Assembly (NCBI GenBank): GCA_963716135.1
Contig: OY970289.1
Coordinates: 3,844,001 to 3,908,000, forward strand
Direction: 5' to 3'
DNA length: 64,000 nucleotides
DNA from: CAVRAW01 sp963716135
GTDB taxonomy: Bacteria; Planctomycetota; Planctomycetia; Pirellulales; JADZDJ01
Below, piece after piece: positions 27,522-36,640 of this stretch. A model generated the notes under the pieces. That model was not told the DNA's origin and did not search any database. It saw only the letters and a list, made by a program, of their open reading frames with translations. Each line of letters opens with the position of its first letter. The first letter of the stretch is position 1. Position numbers and translations under genes: made by a program.

Positions 27522-28247
27522 ATGACCGCCGCGATGCCCACCGTTGAGCCTGCCGAGTCGTGCGAGTCTGTTTGCGCGGCCGTTTTGACCGCGGAAGGCG
27601 GGTCGCAGAATTGCGTCGAGATAGCGACGGCTGAGATTGCCAATTTCATCACGCACGGCCTGGGGCTGCTATTGAGCGTGGCGGCGTCCGTGGTGCTTAT
27701 GTACGCCGCGCGGCACGGCGATTTCTGGCAACAGTCGGCATGCGCGGTCTATGCGGCCACGATGATTTCGGTCTACGCTTTCTCCACGTTGTCGCACCTG
27801 ATTCAAAAGCGGCGATTGCAGTTGCTGTTTCGCATGTTGGATCAAGGGTGCATTTACCTGTTCATTGTGGGGACGTTTACTCCGATTGCCGCCACTTTCT
27901 TGCGCGAAGGGAATTGGTGGATCCTGTTAACGGCGATGTGGGCGATTGCACTGTCCGGTTTTTTGAGCAAGGTGGTGTTCGTGCATCGCATTGAAGGCGC
28001 GTCGGTGGCAATTCCTGTGCTATTGGGATGGATGCCCCTGCTGGGCGGGCGGCCGATGCTCGCTTATGTGCCGGCGCAAGTGGTGTGGTGGGTGCTGGCC
28101 GGCGGCGCATGCTATACCGTGGGCACCTTGTTTTTGATGAGCGATCACCGGCATCGGTATCTGCATGCAGTGTGGCATTTATTTGTGATCGCCGGCAGCG
28201 CTTGCCATTTCTGGGCGATTCTGCGCTATACCATTCCGGCGGCATAG
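27522..28247 (+). CDS. Hemolysin III / PAQR family membrane protein
   Basis: The 241-residue protein has seven membrane helices and the PAQR/HlyIII signature. Conserved pieces are EIANFITHGLG, the YAFSTLSH segment, DQGCIYLFIVGTFTP and the C-terminal HLFVIAGSACHFWAI, which together provide the conserved Asp and His residues of the putative metal site. The family includes YqfA/TrhA, implicated in membrane homeostasis; the true function is unresolved. The chosen ATG is the first one in frame. A TTG at 27483 would extend it by 13 residues. Confidence 0.92.
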   Translation: MTAAMPTVEPAESCESVCAAVLTAEGGSQNCVEIATAEIANFITHGLGLLLSVAASVVLMYAARHGDFWQQSACAVYAATMISVYAFSTLSHLIQKRRLQLLFRMLDQGCIYLFIVGTFTPIAATFLREGNWWILLTAMWAIALSGFLSKVVFVHRIEGASVAIPVLLGWMPLLGGRPMLAYVPAQVVWWVLAGGACYTVGTLFLMSDHRHRYLHAVWHLFVIAGSACHFWAILRYTIPAA

Positions 28248-28295
28248 GCTAAACCGCAAGCGCGGATTTTTACCTTGCCGAAACTTGCTGCCGAA

Positions 28296-28330
28296 TTCTG
28301 CCTTCTGCGTTCTGCGTTCTGCCTTTTTTT
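28296..28330 (+). repeat. Four tandem heptamers (TTCTGCC/TTCTGCG) followed by T7
   Basis: TTCTGCC, TTCTGCG, TTCTGCG and TTCTGCC are contiguous at 28296-28323, followed by seven Ts. The heptamer is the reverse complement of the CAGAAGG array at 22703-22723. It lies in the gap between the hemolysin III gene and mdh. The T-run might contribute to termination, but no stem precedes it. Confidence 0.7.
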
Positions 28331-28415
28331 GTCGCCCCCTTTGCAAAGCGCGGACGGTGAGTTAGGTTGCTAACTTACACTGGTTTGCACGAATTGAAAT
28401 TGCTTGGGGATGAAC

Positions 28416-29361
28416 ATGCGTCGCTCGAAGATCAGCATCATCGGCGCCGGGAATGTCGGCGCCACCACGGCTCACTGGTGTGCGGCGGCCGAGTTGGGCG
28501 ACATCGTGGTGCTGGACGTTCCGCAGACGGAAGGCATGCCCGCCGGCAAAGCGCTGGATTTGATGCAGGCGTCGCCGATCGTGGGCTTCGATTCCAAAAT
28601 CGTCGGCACCACGAACTACGCCGACACGGAAAACAGCGACGTCGTGGTGATCACGGCCGGCATTGCCCGCAAACCGGGAATGAGCCGCGATGATTTGCTG
28701 TCAACGAACGCCAAGATCGTGGGCTCGGTGGCGAGTGAAATCAAAAAGAGCAGCCCGCAGGCTGTGGTGATCGTCGTGAGCAATCCGCTGGACGCGATGG
28801 TGCAGCGCGCCTGGCAGGTGACGGGGTTTCCGCCGAATCGCGTGATGGGGCAGGCCGGGGTGCTGGACACGGCCCGGTATCGCACGTTCCTGGCCATGGA
28901 ATTGGGAGTGAGCGTGGAAGATATTTCCGCGCTGCTTTTGGGGGGCCACGGCGATACCATGGTGCCAATGCCCAGTTGCACTTCGGTGGGCGGGATTCCG
29001 GTCACGCAGTTGATCGATCCCAAACGCCTGGAGGAAATTGTCCAGCGCACTGCGCAACGGCGGGGCGGAAATCGTCGGGCTGCTGAAAACCGGCAGCGCC
29101 TATTACGCGCCGGCCGCGGCCACCACGCAAATGGTGGAAGCCATCGTGCGCGACAAGAAGCGGCTGATTCCCTGCGCGGCCTATTGCGACAAGCAATACG
29201 GCGTGGGCGGATTTTTTGTGGGCGTGCCGGTCATCCTGGGGGCCGGAGGCGTGGAAAAAATTATCGAACTGAAATTGACCGCCTCGGAACAGGCGGCTTT
29301 CCAAAAGAGCGTCGATGCAGTGAAGGAATTGGTGAAGGTGATGGCGGGGCTGACGGGCTAG
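28416..29361 (+). CDS. mdh: Malate dehydrogenase (frameshifted)
   Basis: This is an NAD-dependent malate dehydrogenase of the LDH-like type, about 314 residues, catalysing malate to oxaloacetate in the TCA cycle. The N-terminus has GAGNVGATTA. The substrate loop reads ARKPGMSRDDLL, where Arg rather than Gln at the specificity position indicates malate. The catalytic site is GGHGDTMVP. After EEIVQRT the frame breaks at 29052 within ACTGCGCAAC. The remainder (NGGAEIVGLLKTGSAYYAPA to the stop at 29361) continues in the next frame. One extra base or two missing bases explains it. The ATG at 28416 has GGGGA five bases upstream; the ATG at 28410 is an alternative. Confidence 0.93.
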
Positions 29362-29493
29362 CACGCCGCGCCGCCGCACTTGAGGTTGACAGGTTTCCCG
29401 CTGGTGTCTTAGAGTCCGAACTTCCGACAAGCTCACGATCTTTCCCACCCAATAAATATCGCCGCGTGGATTGGTTTGCGGCGTCGCTGGAAT

Positions 29494-30274
29494 ATGAATC
29501 GAATTCAAGCGGAGGCGTTCGCCATGCCAGCGGAAATTCTGCCAACTGCGGATTGGTGCGCGGCGGGAACGATCGGCTCTGTGGAGGGTGATTGTCCGCA
29601 CGCTGTGTTCGCTCCACTGCATTACGAGCCGAATTACGCGTATCCGCTGTTGGTATGGCTGCACGGGGGCGGGGACAGCGAACGCCAACTGCGGCGGATC
29701 ATGCCGGCGGTCAGCTTGCGAAATTACGTGGCCGTGGCGCCGCAAGGCACGTTGAGCGTGCCGCGGAAGAACAACCCGGGCAACGGCTATCGTTGGGTGC
29801 AAACGCCGGAGCACGTGGCGCAGGCAGAACAGCGCGTTCTCGCGGCGATCGCGGCGGCCCAGTTGCGATTTCACATTCGGCCGGATCGGATTTTCCTGGC
29901 CGGCTACGAATGCGGCGGGACGATGGCGTTCCGCATCGCCACGGAACATGCCGACCGGTTTGCGGGCGTGGTGTCGTTGTGCGGGCCGTTTCCGACGCAA
30001 GGCACGCCGCTGGCGAAGCTCGACGTGGTGAGAGAGTTGCCGTTGTTCGTGGCCGCTTGCCGCGAGGGAAAATCGTATCCGACGGAGCAGGTATGCGATA
30101 ACTTGCGGCTGTTCCACTCGGCGGGGATGTCGATCACGCTCGCGCGAGTATCCCGGCGAAGACGGCCTGACGCCGCAAATGCTAGCAGACATCGACCGCT
30201 GGATCATGGAACAGATCACGCTGCCGCCGGCCGTGGTCGTAACGCCCGATGTGCGCGAAAGCGGCGTGGGCTGA
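29494..30274 (+). CDS. Alpha/beta-hydrolase (esterase-like) with altered nucleophile site, frameshifted
   Basis: The reconstructed protein has about 259 residues and resembles phospholipase/carboxylesterase or PHB-depolymerase-like hydrolases: LLVWLHGGGDSERQ at the oxyanion region, a GNGYRWVQ segment and the elbow at FLAGYECGG. The elbow position that should carry the catalytic Ser in GxSxG carries Glu (GYECG), so catalysis by the usual triad is doubtful. Near 30142, within CTCGCGCGAG, the frame shifts. The true C-terminus (EYPGEDGLTPQMLADIDRW and on) is in the next frame and stops at 30274. Without the shift the tail is Arg-rich and meaningless. It is cytoplasmic by composition; no signal peptide is seen. 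Confidence 0.75.
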
Positions 30275-30433
30275 GCGAGATCGGCGGGCAATCTTCGGCA
30301 GCCCTGGGGCATCTTCGGCGGTGCTGGGCCGTCTTGGGCGAAGCCGCATCTGGCAGCATCTCAACGTGGATTGACACTGCGGGAGTGATTTGAGTACAAA
30401 CCCGCCCGCTTTTTTCCACGGAGGGAACCAATC

Positions 30434-30979
30434 ATGCCCCCGCTGCGCCCCCAATATCCATCCGGCGAGCCGGACGATCAGGCCAACCACCTATTGCCGT
30501 TTCCCAACCAAGCCGGCCCGCAAGGGCAGTGGGTGAATGTTCGCGCGTTGGTGGACGACGTGCTGGAGATGCTTTCGCCGCAGTTGCGCTCGCAGCGAGT
30601 TCACGTGGAAATGGATGTTCCGTATTCGCAGCGAGTTTGGACGGATGAACGATCGCTGCGTGACTGCGTGTGGCACTTGGCTCGCAATGCGATCGAGGCG
30701 ATGCCCAAGGGGGGCGAACTGTCGATTACTTCGTACTCCAGTCCACAACGATTCGAATTGGAAATCGCCGACAGCGGACGGGGGATCTCGGATGAGTTCC
30801 GCCGCCGGATTGCGAATCCGGAGCATAACGACGCGGACAATCATTTTGGACACGCATTGAACACGACGTTGCGCCTGGCGGCGGCGCAAGGGGGCGAGAT
30901 TATGGCCCGCAATTGTCCCGAAGGGGGCGCGGCGTTTACGATTCGATTGCCAAATCGCGCGATGAAAGCCGCGGCGTGA
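30434..30979 (+). CDS. Stand-alone histidine-kinase-like ATPase domain protein
   Basis: The 181-residue protein consists of a Pro-rich N-terminal 35 residues and a single HATPase_c domain with an N box (HLARNAIEAMPKGG), G1 box (DSGRGIS) and a weakened second glycine region (HFGHALNTTLRLAAAQGG). There is no HisKA dimerisation/phosphoacceptor domain, sensor or membrane segment. It stands 79 bases before fliF in the same direction, at the head of the flagellar operon. It might be the ATPase half of a split FlrB/FleS-like kinase, or an anti-sigma-type kinase controlling flagellar genes. The function is inferred only from context. Confidence 0.75.
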   Translation: MPPLRPQYPSGEPDDQANHLLPFPNQAGPQGQWVNVRALVDDVLEMLSPQLRSQRVHVEMDVPYSQRVWTDERSLRDCVWHLARNAIEAMPKGGELSITSYSSPQRFELEIADSGRGISDEFRRRIANPEHNDADNHFGHALNTTLRLAAAQGGEIMARNCPEGGAAFTIRLPNRAMKAAA

Positions 30980-31058
30980 AATTCGACAACGCGGCGCCCA
31001 CAAATCACTTTTCCGATTCGTTTTCCGATCCCTTCTCTGGTTGGGGCAATCGCCACGG

Positions 31059-32665
31059 ATGGATGTTCTTAACAAAACCTTCGCTCGCTTGAGCGAGTGG
31101 TATCGCTCGTTAACGCCCGGGGCCCGCGTTGCGGCCGGGGTGCTGCTGGTGGTTTGCGCGGCCAGCGTGGGGCTTTTGGTCAATGAGCAGTCCGCGGGCA
31201 GCGAAACGTACCTTTTCGGCGGCGAGCCGGTGGCGGCCAGCCAGTTACCCGGCATGGTGCAGGCCTTCGCCAGCGCCGGACTGGTGGATTATGAGCTAGT
31301 GGACAATCGCATTCGCGTGCCGCATGCCAAGCAGGCGGTCTACATGGGGGCGCTGGCCAGCGCGGGAGCGCTGCCGAATAACTTCGGCGATTCACTGCGC
31401 CGAATGTTGGATCGCAGCAGCAGCCCTTGGATCGGCAAGCGGCAACAAGAGGAGATGTCGAAGATCGCGCTGCAGGATGAACTGACGAAAATCATCGACT
31501 CGATGCCGGGGATCGAATCGGCGTCGGTGCTTTATAACGTGGAAACGGAGCAGGGGCTGCACACGCGTAAGCAAATCACGGCGAGCGTCAACGTCAAGCC
31601 GGCGGGAAATCGGTTGCTTAGCATGCGGCAGGTGGAAATGATCCGGCACGTGGTTGGGCCGCCCATCGGGATCGACCCGCAGTGCGTGGCGATTGTGGAT
31701 TTCAACGGCGCCACGTACCCGGCGAGCCAGTCAAACGAAAGCGCGATTGGATCGGACCCCCGTGCGACGGCGAAGTTGGACTACGAACGCAAGTGCACGG
31801 AAAAGATCCGCGACGCGCTGGGCTTCATCCCGGGCGCGGTTGTGGCGGTGAATGTCGAGCTGCAACCTGAACTGGCACTATCGGAAGCCAGCGCGGCCAG
31901 CGGCCTTGCGCGGCTACGAGCGAAGAAAAGAAGGCTGCCACGGTAAACGAACCGGCCACGATCAAATCGCTGGTGGATGCGGTGGTTGGCCCCGCGGCGT
32001 CGAACAAGGCCGCCTCGAACAAGCAAGATCGAATTGGGGGAAGCGATGCGCAACAAATCGGCAGGGCCAGCCTGACGCCGAAGCGCGTGACGGTATCCGT
32101 CAGCATTCCCAGCAGCTATTACGAGGACGTGTGGCGACAGCGACACGCCGCGTCGGCGGATTCCAGGCCATCGCAATTCGACGCGGAAGCATTGCGACAA
32201 ATTGAAGCGGAAGTGAATGCCAACGTCAAACAAAACGTGGTGCAGGTGGTGCCGTGGCCCGAGGGGGTCGGCCAGGAGCGCGCAGGATTGGTCACGGTGA
32301 CCTCGCTGCAGTGCGCGGCCGGTGCTGAAGTGGAACATCTCGCTACGGCAGCTGCAAAGCCGTGCGCAAGCTGGTGGGACGAGCATGGAATTGTGGTTGG
32401 CTTGGCGTGTCTGGCGCTGGCATGCCTTGTCGCGGTGCGCTGGATCGTTCGCACCGGGGGATCGGCGGCCACGTCGAGCACGCCGCTGCGCCTGGCAGAT
32501 GAAACGTTGGACGGTTACGACGAGGGCTTGATCGGCCGCGAATCGATCGGGCGCTTCCGCGGCACGAGCGGTCCTTCGTTGCGGGAAGAATTGGCCGGAA
32601 TTGTTCACGACGATCCGGATAGCGCCGCCAGCGTGCTGCGCAACTGGATCGGGACGGCCGATTGA
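31059..32665 (+). CDS. fliF: FliF, flagellar MS-ring protein (frameshifted)
   Basis: FliF forms the MS ring in the inner membrane and carries the C-ring. The first frame (31059-31946) has a membrane helix at residues 20-40 and the secretin/PrgK-like YscJ domain with FGGEPV and GIESASVLYNVE. The second frame, open to 32665, has the rest of the periplasmic part, a second membrane helix (GIVVGLACLALACLVAVRWI) and the C-terminal FliG-binding tail DPDSAASVLRNWIG. The frames join between about 31880 and 31917, close to TTGCGCGG. One missing base would give 535 residues, normal for FliF. Sequence conservation is low outside the tail. Confidence 0.85.
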
Positions 32666-32676
32666 AGGATAGGTGC

Positions 32677-33687
32677 ATGAGCAAAACTGAATCGTCCCTT
32701 CGCAAAGCCGCCATTTTGATCGCATCGCTGGATGCGGCGACCGCCGATTCGCTGCTGGCGCAGATGCCGCCGGCGCAGGCCGAGGCCGTGCAGAACGAGA
32801 TGCTGCAATTGGGCGCGATCGATCCGGCGGAGCAAGAGACAATCATCGAGGAATTTTTCCGCCTAGGCCCGTTGATTCCGGAAACCGACCCGCCGGGGTT
32901 GGAGCTGGACGATTCACTAAGTCACCGCTTCGCGAAACCCACCGGGACGCCGGCCAGGCGCGCACTTCACGGCGAAGGAAATGGCCCGTTTCATTTCTTG
33001 CAACAGATCGATGCCGAGTCGCTCGTGCCATTCGTCGAGCGAGAGCATCCGCAGACGGTCGCGCTTTTGTTGTCGCACCTGGCGCCCGATCGTGCGGGAC
33101 ACGTGTTGGCGCGGATGACGCCGGCACTGCAAGCTGATGTCATTCGCCGCATGGTTGATCTGGAAGAAACCGATCCGCAGGTGGTGCGCGAAGTGGAACG
33201 AGCCGTGCAACAATGGCTTCAGGCGCAGCAAACGCAACGATTGCCGGCGGCAGGGGTGGCGGCGGTGTCGGCGATATTGAATTCGGCCGACGGCGTGGCA
33301 CGGCGACAAATTCTCAGCAATTTGGCGGTCCACGATCGCGGCTTGGCGCATAAGTTCTCGCATCAGTTGGCCGGACAGCGGCGGATCACGTTTGCCGAAA
33401 TGTGCAATTTCGACACCGATTCGCTGACTCGCGTAATTCGAGCCGCCGACGGCGAAACGATCGTGCTGGCCCTGGTCGGCGCGCCGCCCGATTTGGTGGA
33501 TCGAATTCTCGACCAGCTTCCGACCGAAGAGTCGCGGTGGCTATCGAAGGAGTTGGATCATCTGGGGCCGACGCGGTTGGGCGACATCGATCGTGCTCAA
33601 GAATCACTCGCCGATCTGGCGAATCACATGCTGGCCGACGGCCGATTGCCGGGCATCGACCGCTCGCATTTGACCGCCGTGGCATAA
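32677..33687 (+). CDS. fliG: FliG, flagellar motor switch protein
   Basis: FliG links the MS ring to the rest of the C ring and carries torque-generating charged residues. The 336-residue protein begins with the N domain (RKAAILIASLDAATADSLLAQM), has a long disordered-looking insert at about 70-105, and then the middle domain with the EHPQTVALLLSHL motif (EHPQ). The C-terminal domain includes LADLANHMLADG. A ribosome-binding site AAGGA (32666-32670) precedes the ATG at 32677. A TTG at 32662, overlapping the fliF stop, is less likely. Confidence 0.94.
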   Translation: MSKTESSLRKAAILIASLDAATADSLLAQMPPAQAEAVQNEMLQLGAIDPAEQETIIEEFFRLGPLIPETDPPGLELDDSLSHRFAKPTGTPARRALHGEGNGPFHFLQQIDAESLVPFVEREHPQTVALLLSHLAPDRAGHVLARMTPALQADVIRRMVDLEETDPQVVREVERAVQQWLQAQQTQRLPAAGVAAVSAILNSADGVARRQILSNLAVHDRGLAHKFSHQLAGQRRITFAEMCNFDTDSLTRVIRAADGETIVLALVGAPPDLVDRILDQLPTEESRWLSKELDHLGPTRLGDIDRAQESLADLANHMLADGRLPGIDRSHLTAVA

Positions 33688-33698
33688 GGAGACACCCT

Positions 33699-34349
33699 AT
33701 GGCCGCGATCATCAAAGCCAAGTCTTCGAAGCGTCAAGCGCAGCCGGCGGTTTATCGATTCGAAAGTTTTTCGTCGCCAGGCGGCGGGGACGAGAGTCTC
33801 TCATCAAACGCCGCGGCGACGATCGAGGCCGCCCAACAGCAAGCCGCGGAGATTCGCCAGCGCGCCGCTGAAGAAGGCCGCCTGGGGGCGGAGCAAATCA
33901 TCGAGCAGCGAATCAACGAGCGGATGGACGCGGTGCTGCCTATCGTGCGGGCGGCCGCGGCGGAACTCGCCGACGCCAAACAAGCCTGGCTGCGCCGCTG
34001 GGAGCAAAGCGCGGTGCAACTGGCGGTGAAGATCGCGGAGCGGATCGTGCGGCGCGAAGTGGCTCGGTCGCCGCAGATCGCGATTGAACTGGTGCGCGAA
34101 GCGCTGGAACTGACCGCCGGAACGCAGCAAATGAAAATCCGACTGAACCCGGCCGATTTTGCGGAGCTGGAAGGGCAGGTGAAACGCCTGGCTCAGGAAA
34201 TTTCACGGGGCACCAATGCGGTGATTGTGCCGGATGAATGCATTTCGCGCGGCGGGAGCCGGCTGGAAACCCAGCATGGCGTGATCGATCAGCAGATCGA
34301 GACGCAACTGGAGCGCATCGCGGCGGAGCTTGTGGGCGCGGACGGCTGA
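33699..34349 (+). CDS. fliH: FliH, negative regulator of the flagellar export ATPase
   Basis: FliH binds FliI and delivers it to the export gate. The 216-residue product has a long helical, Ala/Glu/Gln-rich middle (about residues 45-95) and a C-terminal domain with the FliH/HrpE pattern (LAVKIAERIVRREVARSP, then IRLNPADFAELE and HGVIDQQIETQLERI). The ATG is preceded by TAAGGAGA. It stands 11 bases after fliG and 55 bases before fliI. Confidence 0.9.
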   Translation: MAAIIKAKSSKRQAQPAVYRFESFSSPGGGDESLSSNAAATIEAAQQQAAEIRQRAAEEGRLGAEQIIEQRINERMDAVLPIVRAAAAELADAKQAWLRRWEQSAVQLAVKIAERIVRREVARSPQIAIELVREALELTAGTQQMKIRLNPADFAELEGQVKRLAQEISRGTNAVIVPDECISRGGSRLETQHGVIDQQIETQLERIAAELVGADG

Positions 34350-34404
34350 GGAGTGGCGCGCTCCGCTGCCGCGTCGCGGCTAAACCACTGACGGTTAGAT
34401 TCCT

Positions 34405-35748
34405 ATGATGCTTGAACTTGCGGATCAACTTGAACGCATTGTGCCTACGTCGCTGCAAGGCAGCGTGGTGCAAATCGTCGGCTTGACGGCGTCGGTGGCC
34501 GATTTTCCGGCGCCGCTGGGCGCGGTTGCTGAAATTGAGCGGGACAACGGCGGCCCGGTGCAGGCCGAGGTCATCGGATTCCGCGACGAACTAACGCTTT
34601 TGTATCCGTACGAGAACTTACAGGGGGTGCGGCGCGGCAATCGGGCTCGCTTGCTGCGCACACTGCGATGGCTGCGCGTAGGGGAAGGCTTGCTGGGGCG
34701 CGTGGTCGATGCACAAGGCCGGCCGATTGACGGGCGACCTGAGCCGGCACTGGCGGAGCGCATCGAGACGAACCGGCGCGCGCCGCCGCCGATGGAACGG
34801 CCGCGGATCGATCAGCCCATTGCCACCGGAATCCGCGCGATCGACGGCCTGCTGACATGCGGCCGGGGTCAGCGGATGGGCATCTTCGCCGGATCGGGCG
34901 TGGGCAAGAGCGTGATGCTGGGCATGATGTCGCGCTACACGTCGGCGGATGTGAATGTGATCGGGCTGATCGGCGAGCGTGGCAGGGAAGTGAACGAATT
35001 TATCCAGCGCGATTTGGGACCGGAAGGACTGGCCCGAAGCGTGGTCGTCGTGGCCACCAGCGACGAACCCGCGTTGCGCCGGGTGCAGGCTGCGCAAACC
35101 GCGACTGCGATTGCCGAATATTTCCGGGACAGTGGGCGCGATGTTTTGTTGCTCGTGGATTCACTCACGCGATTCGCGATGGCGCAGCGCGAGATCGGCC
35201 TGGCCGCCGGAGAGCCGCCCACCACGCGCGGGTATCCGCCTTCGGTGTTTGCGATGTTGCCGCCGCTGGTGGAAAGGGCAGGGCGGACGCAGCGCGGGAG
35301 CATCACGGGGTTTTATACCGTGCTGGTCGAAGGGGACGATCCGCAGGAACCAATCAGCGATGCCGTGCGCGGGTTGCTGGATGGCCACACGTGGTTGTCA
35401 CGGAAATTGGCGGGGCGCGGTCATTGGCCGGCAATCGACGTACTGGAGAGCATCAGCCGATTGATGCCCGATATCACGAGCCGCGAACATCAAGATGCCG
35501 CGCAGTCGATTCGCGGACTGCTGGCGGCGTATCGGGAACATGAAGATTTAATTTCCATCGGCGCTTATCGCACGGGAGCGAACCGGAAAGTCGACGTGGC
35601 GATTGAGCTGCTAGAGGCTGTCAATCAATTCTTGCGCCAGCGGATCGATGAGCCGTCGGCGCCGGCGGCGACACAAGACGCGCTGGTGGAGCTACATCGA
35701 CAAGCGATCGCCAAGTCCGGCACTGGTTCCAACAACGCGAAGCAGTAA
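34405..35748 (+). CDS. fliI: FliI, flagellum-specific export ATPase
   Basis: FliI is the ATPase that unfolds and feeds flagellar export substrates, related to F1-ATPase beta. The 447-residue protein has Walker A GSGVGKS (163-169), the Walker B strand DVLLLVDSLTRFAMAQREI and the conserved PPTTRGYPPSVFA and DEPALRR segments. Length and order fit the family. It is between fliH and fliJ with short gaps, in one transcriptional unit with them. Confidence 0.97.
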   Translation: MMLELADQLERIVPTSLQGSVVQIVGLTASVADFPAPLGAVAEIERDNGGPVQAEVIGFRDELTLLYPYENLQGVRRGNRARLLRTLRWLRVGEGLLGRVVDAQGRPIDGRPEPALAERIETNRRAPPPMERPRIDQPIATGIRAIDGLLTCGRGQRMGIFAGSGVGKSVMLGMMSRYTSADVNVIGLIGERGREVNEFIQRDLGPEGLARSVVVVATSDEPALRRVQAAQTATAIAEYFRDSGRDVLLLVDSLTRFAMAQREIGLAAGEPPTTRGYPPSVFAMLPPLVERAGRTQRGSITGFYTVLVEGDDPQEPISDAVRGLLDGHTWLSRKLAGRGHWPAIDVLESISRLMPDITSREHQDAAQSIRGLLAAYREHEDLISIGAYRTGANRKVDVAIELLEAVNQFLRQRIDEPSAPAATQDALVELHRQAIAKSGTGSNNAKQ

Positions 35749-35763
35749 TCAGGCGAATCTCCA

Positions 35764-36234
35764 ATGGCGATCTTTCGATACCGACTGGCGACGATGTTGC
35801 GGTTGCGCGAAAACGAGCGCGATCGCTGTCGTCAGGAACTGGCCGAAGCGCGGCGCGAAGCGGAGCAAGCGGCCGCGCGCGTGAATCAGATCAAAGAGGA
35901 GCTCATCGAGCTGCGCGCCCGCGTGCAACAGGTCGCACGTCCGGGGGTGATCGACGTCGAACGCCTGCGCAATGCGCAGCGATATGAGCAGCAGCTCAGA
36001 GTTGATCTGCAGCAGGCGGAAGCGAACCATCAAGCGGCCGCAGCCGAGGCAGAACGACGGCGCCAAACGCTGGTGGAGGCCGACCGCGAAGTGCACATGC
36101 TGGAAAAGCACCGCGAGCAGCAGCTTGCCCGCCACCGGGCCGCGGAGCACCGAATGGAAATCAAGTTGCTCGATGAGCAGACGATCGTCCGGCGTGCTAG
36201 CAACCCGAGCGCGAAACTGCGGCAACTATCCTAA
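35764..36234 (+). CDS. fliJ: FliJ, flagellar export chaperone
   Basis: The 156-residue protein is nearly all coiled coil, rich in Arg, Glu, Gln and Ala, starting FRYRLATMLRLRENERDRC as FliJ proteins do and ending in a basic helix. FliJ is the central stalk of the FliI hexamer and couples it to FlhA. It directly follows fliI (15-base gap), which supports the call despite low conservation. Confidence 0.85.
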   Translation: MAIFRYRLATMLRLRENERDRCRQELAEARREAEQAAARVNQIKEELIELRARVQQVARPGVIDVERLRNAQRYEQQLRVDLQQAEANHQAAAAEAERRRQTLVEADREVHMLEKHREQQLARHRAAEHRMEIKLLDEQTIVRRASNPSAKLRQLS

Positions 36235-36376
36235 CTGCACAAAGCCATGTTCGCCGTTGTCTGCCGGCAATTGGCGGCCGGCGAGGGCTGGGGTTGCCTG
36301 ATCGGCGCATTTCAGCGAAAAGCCCGCCTCATTTCGCAGTTTTCTCCTCGTTGCTCGGGCCAAGAGTGTGGCGCCT

Positions 36377-36634
36377 ATGGCTGCTGCGGATCGAAACGGG
36401 CAGGTTCAACTTGATTTGCAGATCGAGCTGGGCCGCGCACACTTGGAACCAAGCGAGGTGGAACAACTTGCGTCTGGATCGCTCGTGGTGCTCCAGCAGC
36501 CTGCCGACGAGCCGGTGGACGTTTTCGTCGACGGCCGACTGGTTGCGCGCGGCCAACTGTTGGTGCTAAACGAGAAGTTTTGCATCCGAATCACCGAACT
36601 TTCGGCCCGCGAATCGTTGCCCATTGCCGCGTGA
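36377..36634 (+). CDS. fliN: FliN-like C-ring protein (SpoA domain)
   Basis: The 85-residue product is a single SpoA/surface-presentation domain: LDLQIELGRAHLEPSEVEQL, then SLVVLQQPADEPVDVFVDG, and LNEKFCIRITEL at the end. Such domains form the base of the flagellar C ring or the sorting platform of type III secretion systems. Typical FliN carries an extra N-terminal region of 40-60 residues that is absent here. A GTG at 36368 would add three residues. The gene is followed by fliO, with the fliN stop touching the fliO start region. No fliM was found. Confidence 0.82.
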   Translation: MAAADRNGQVQLDLQIELGRAHLEPSEVEQLASGSLVVLQQPADEPVDVFVDGRLVARGQLLVLNEKFCIRITELSARESLPIAA

Positions 36635-36640
36635 TTGAAC

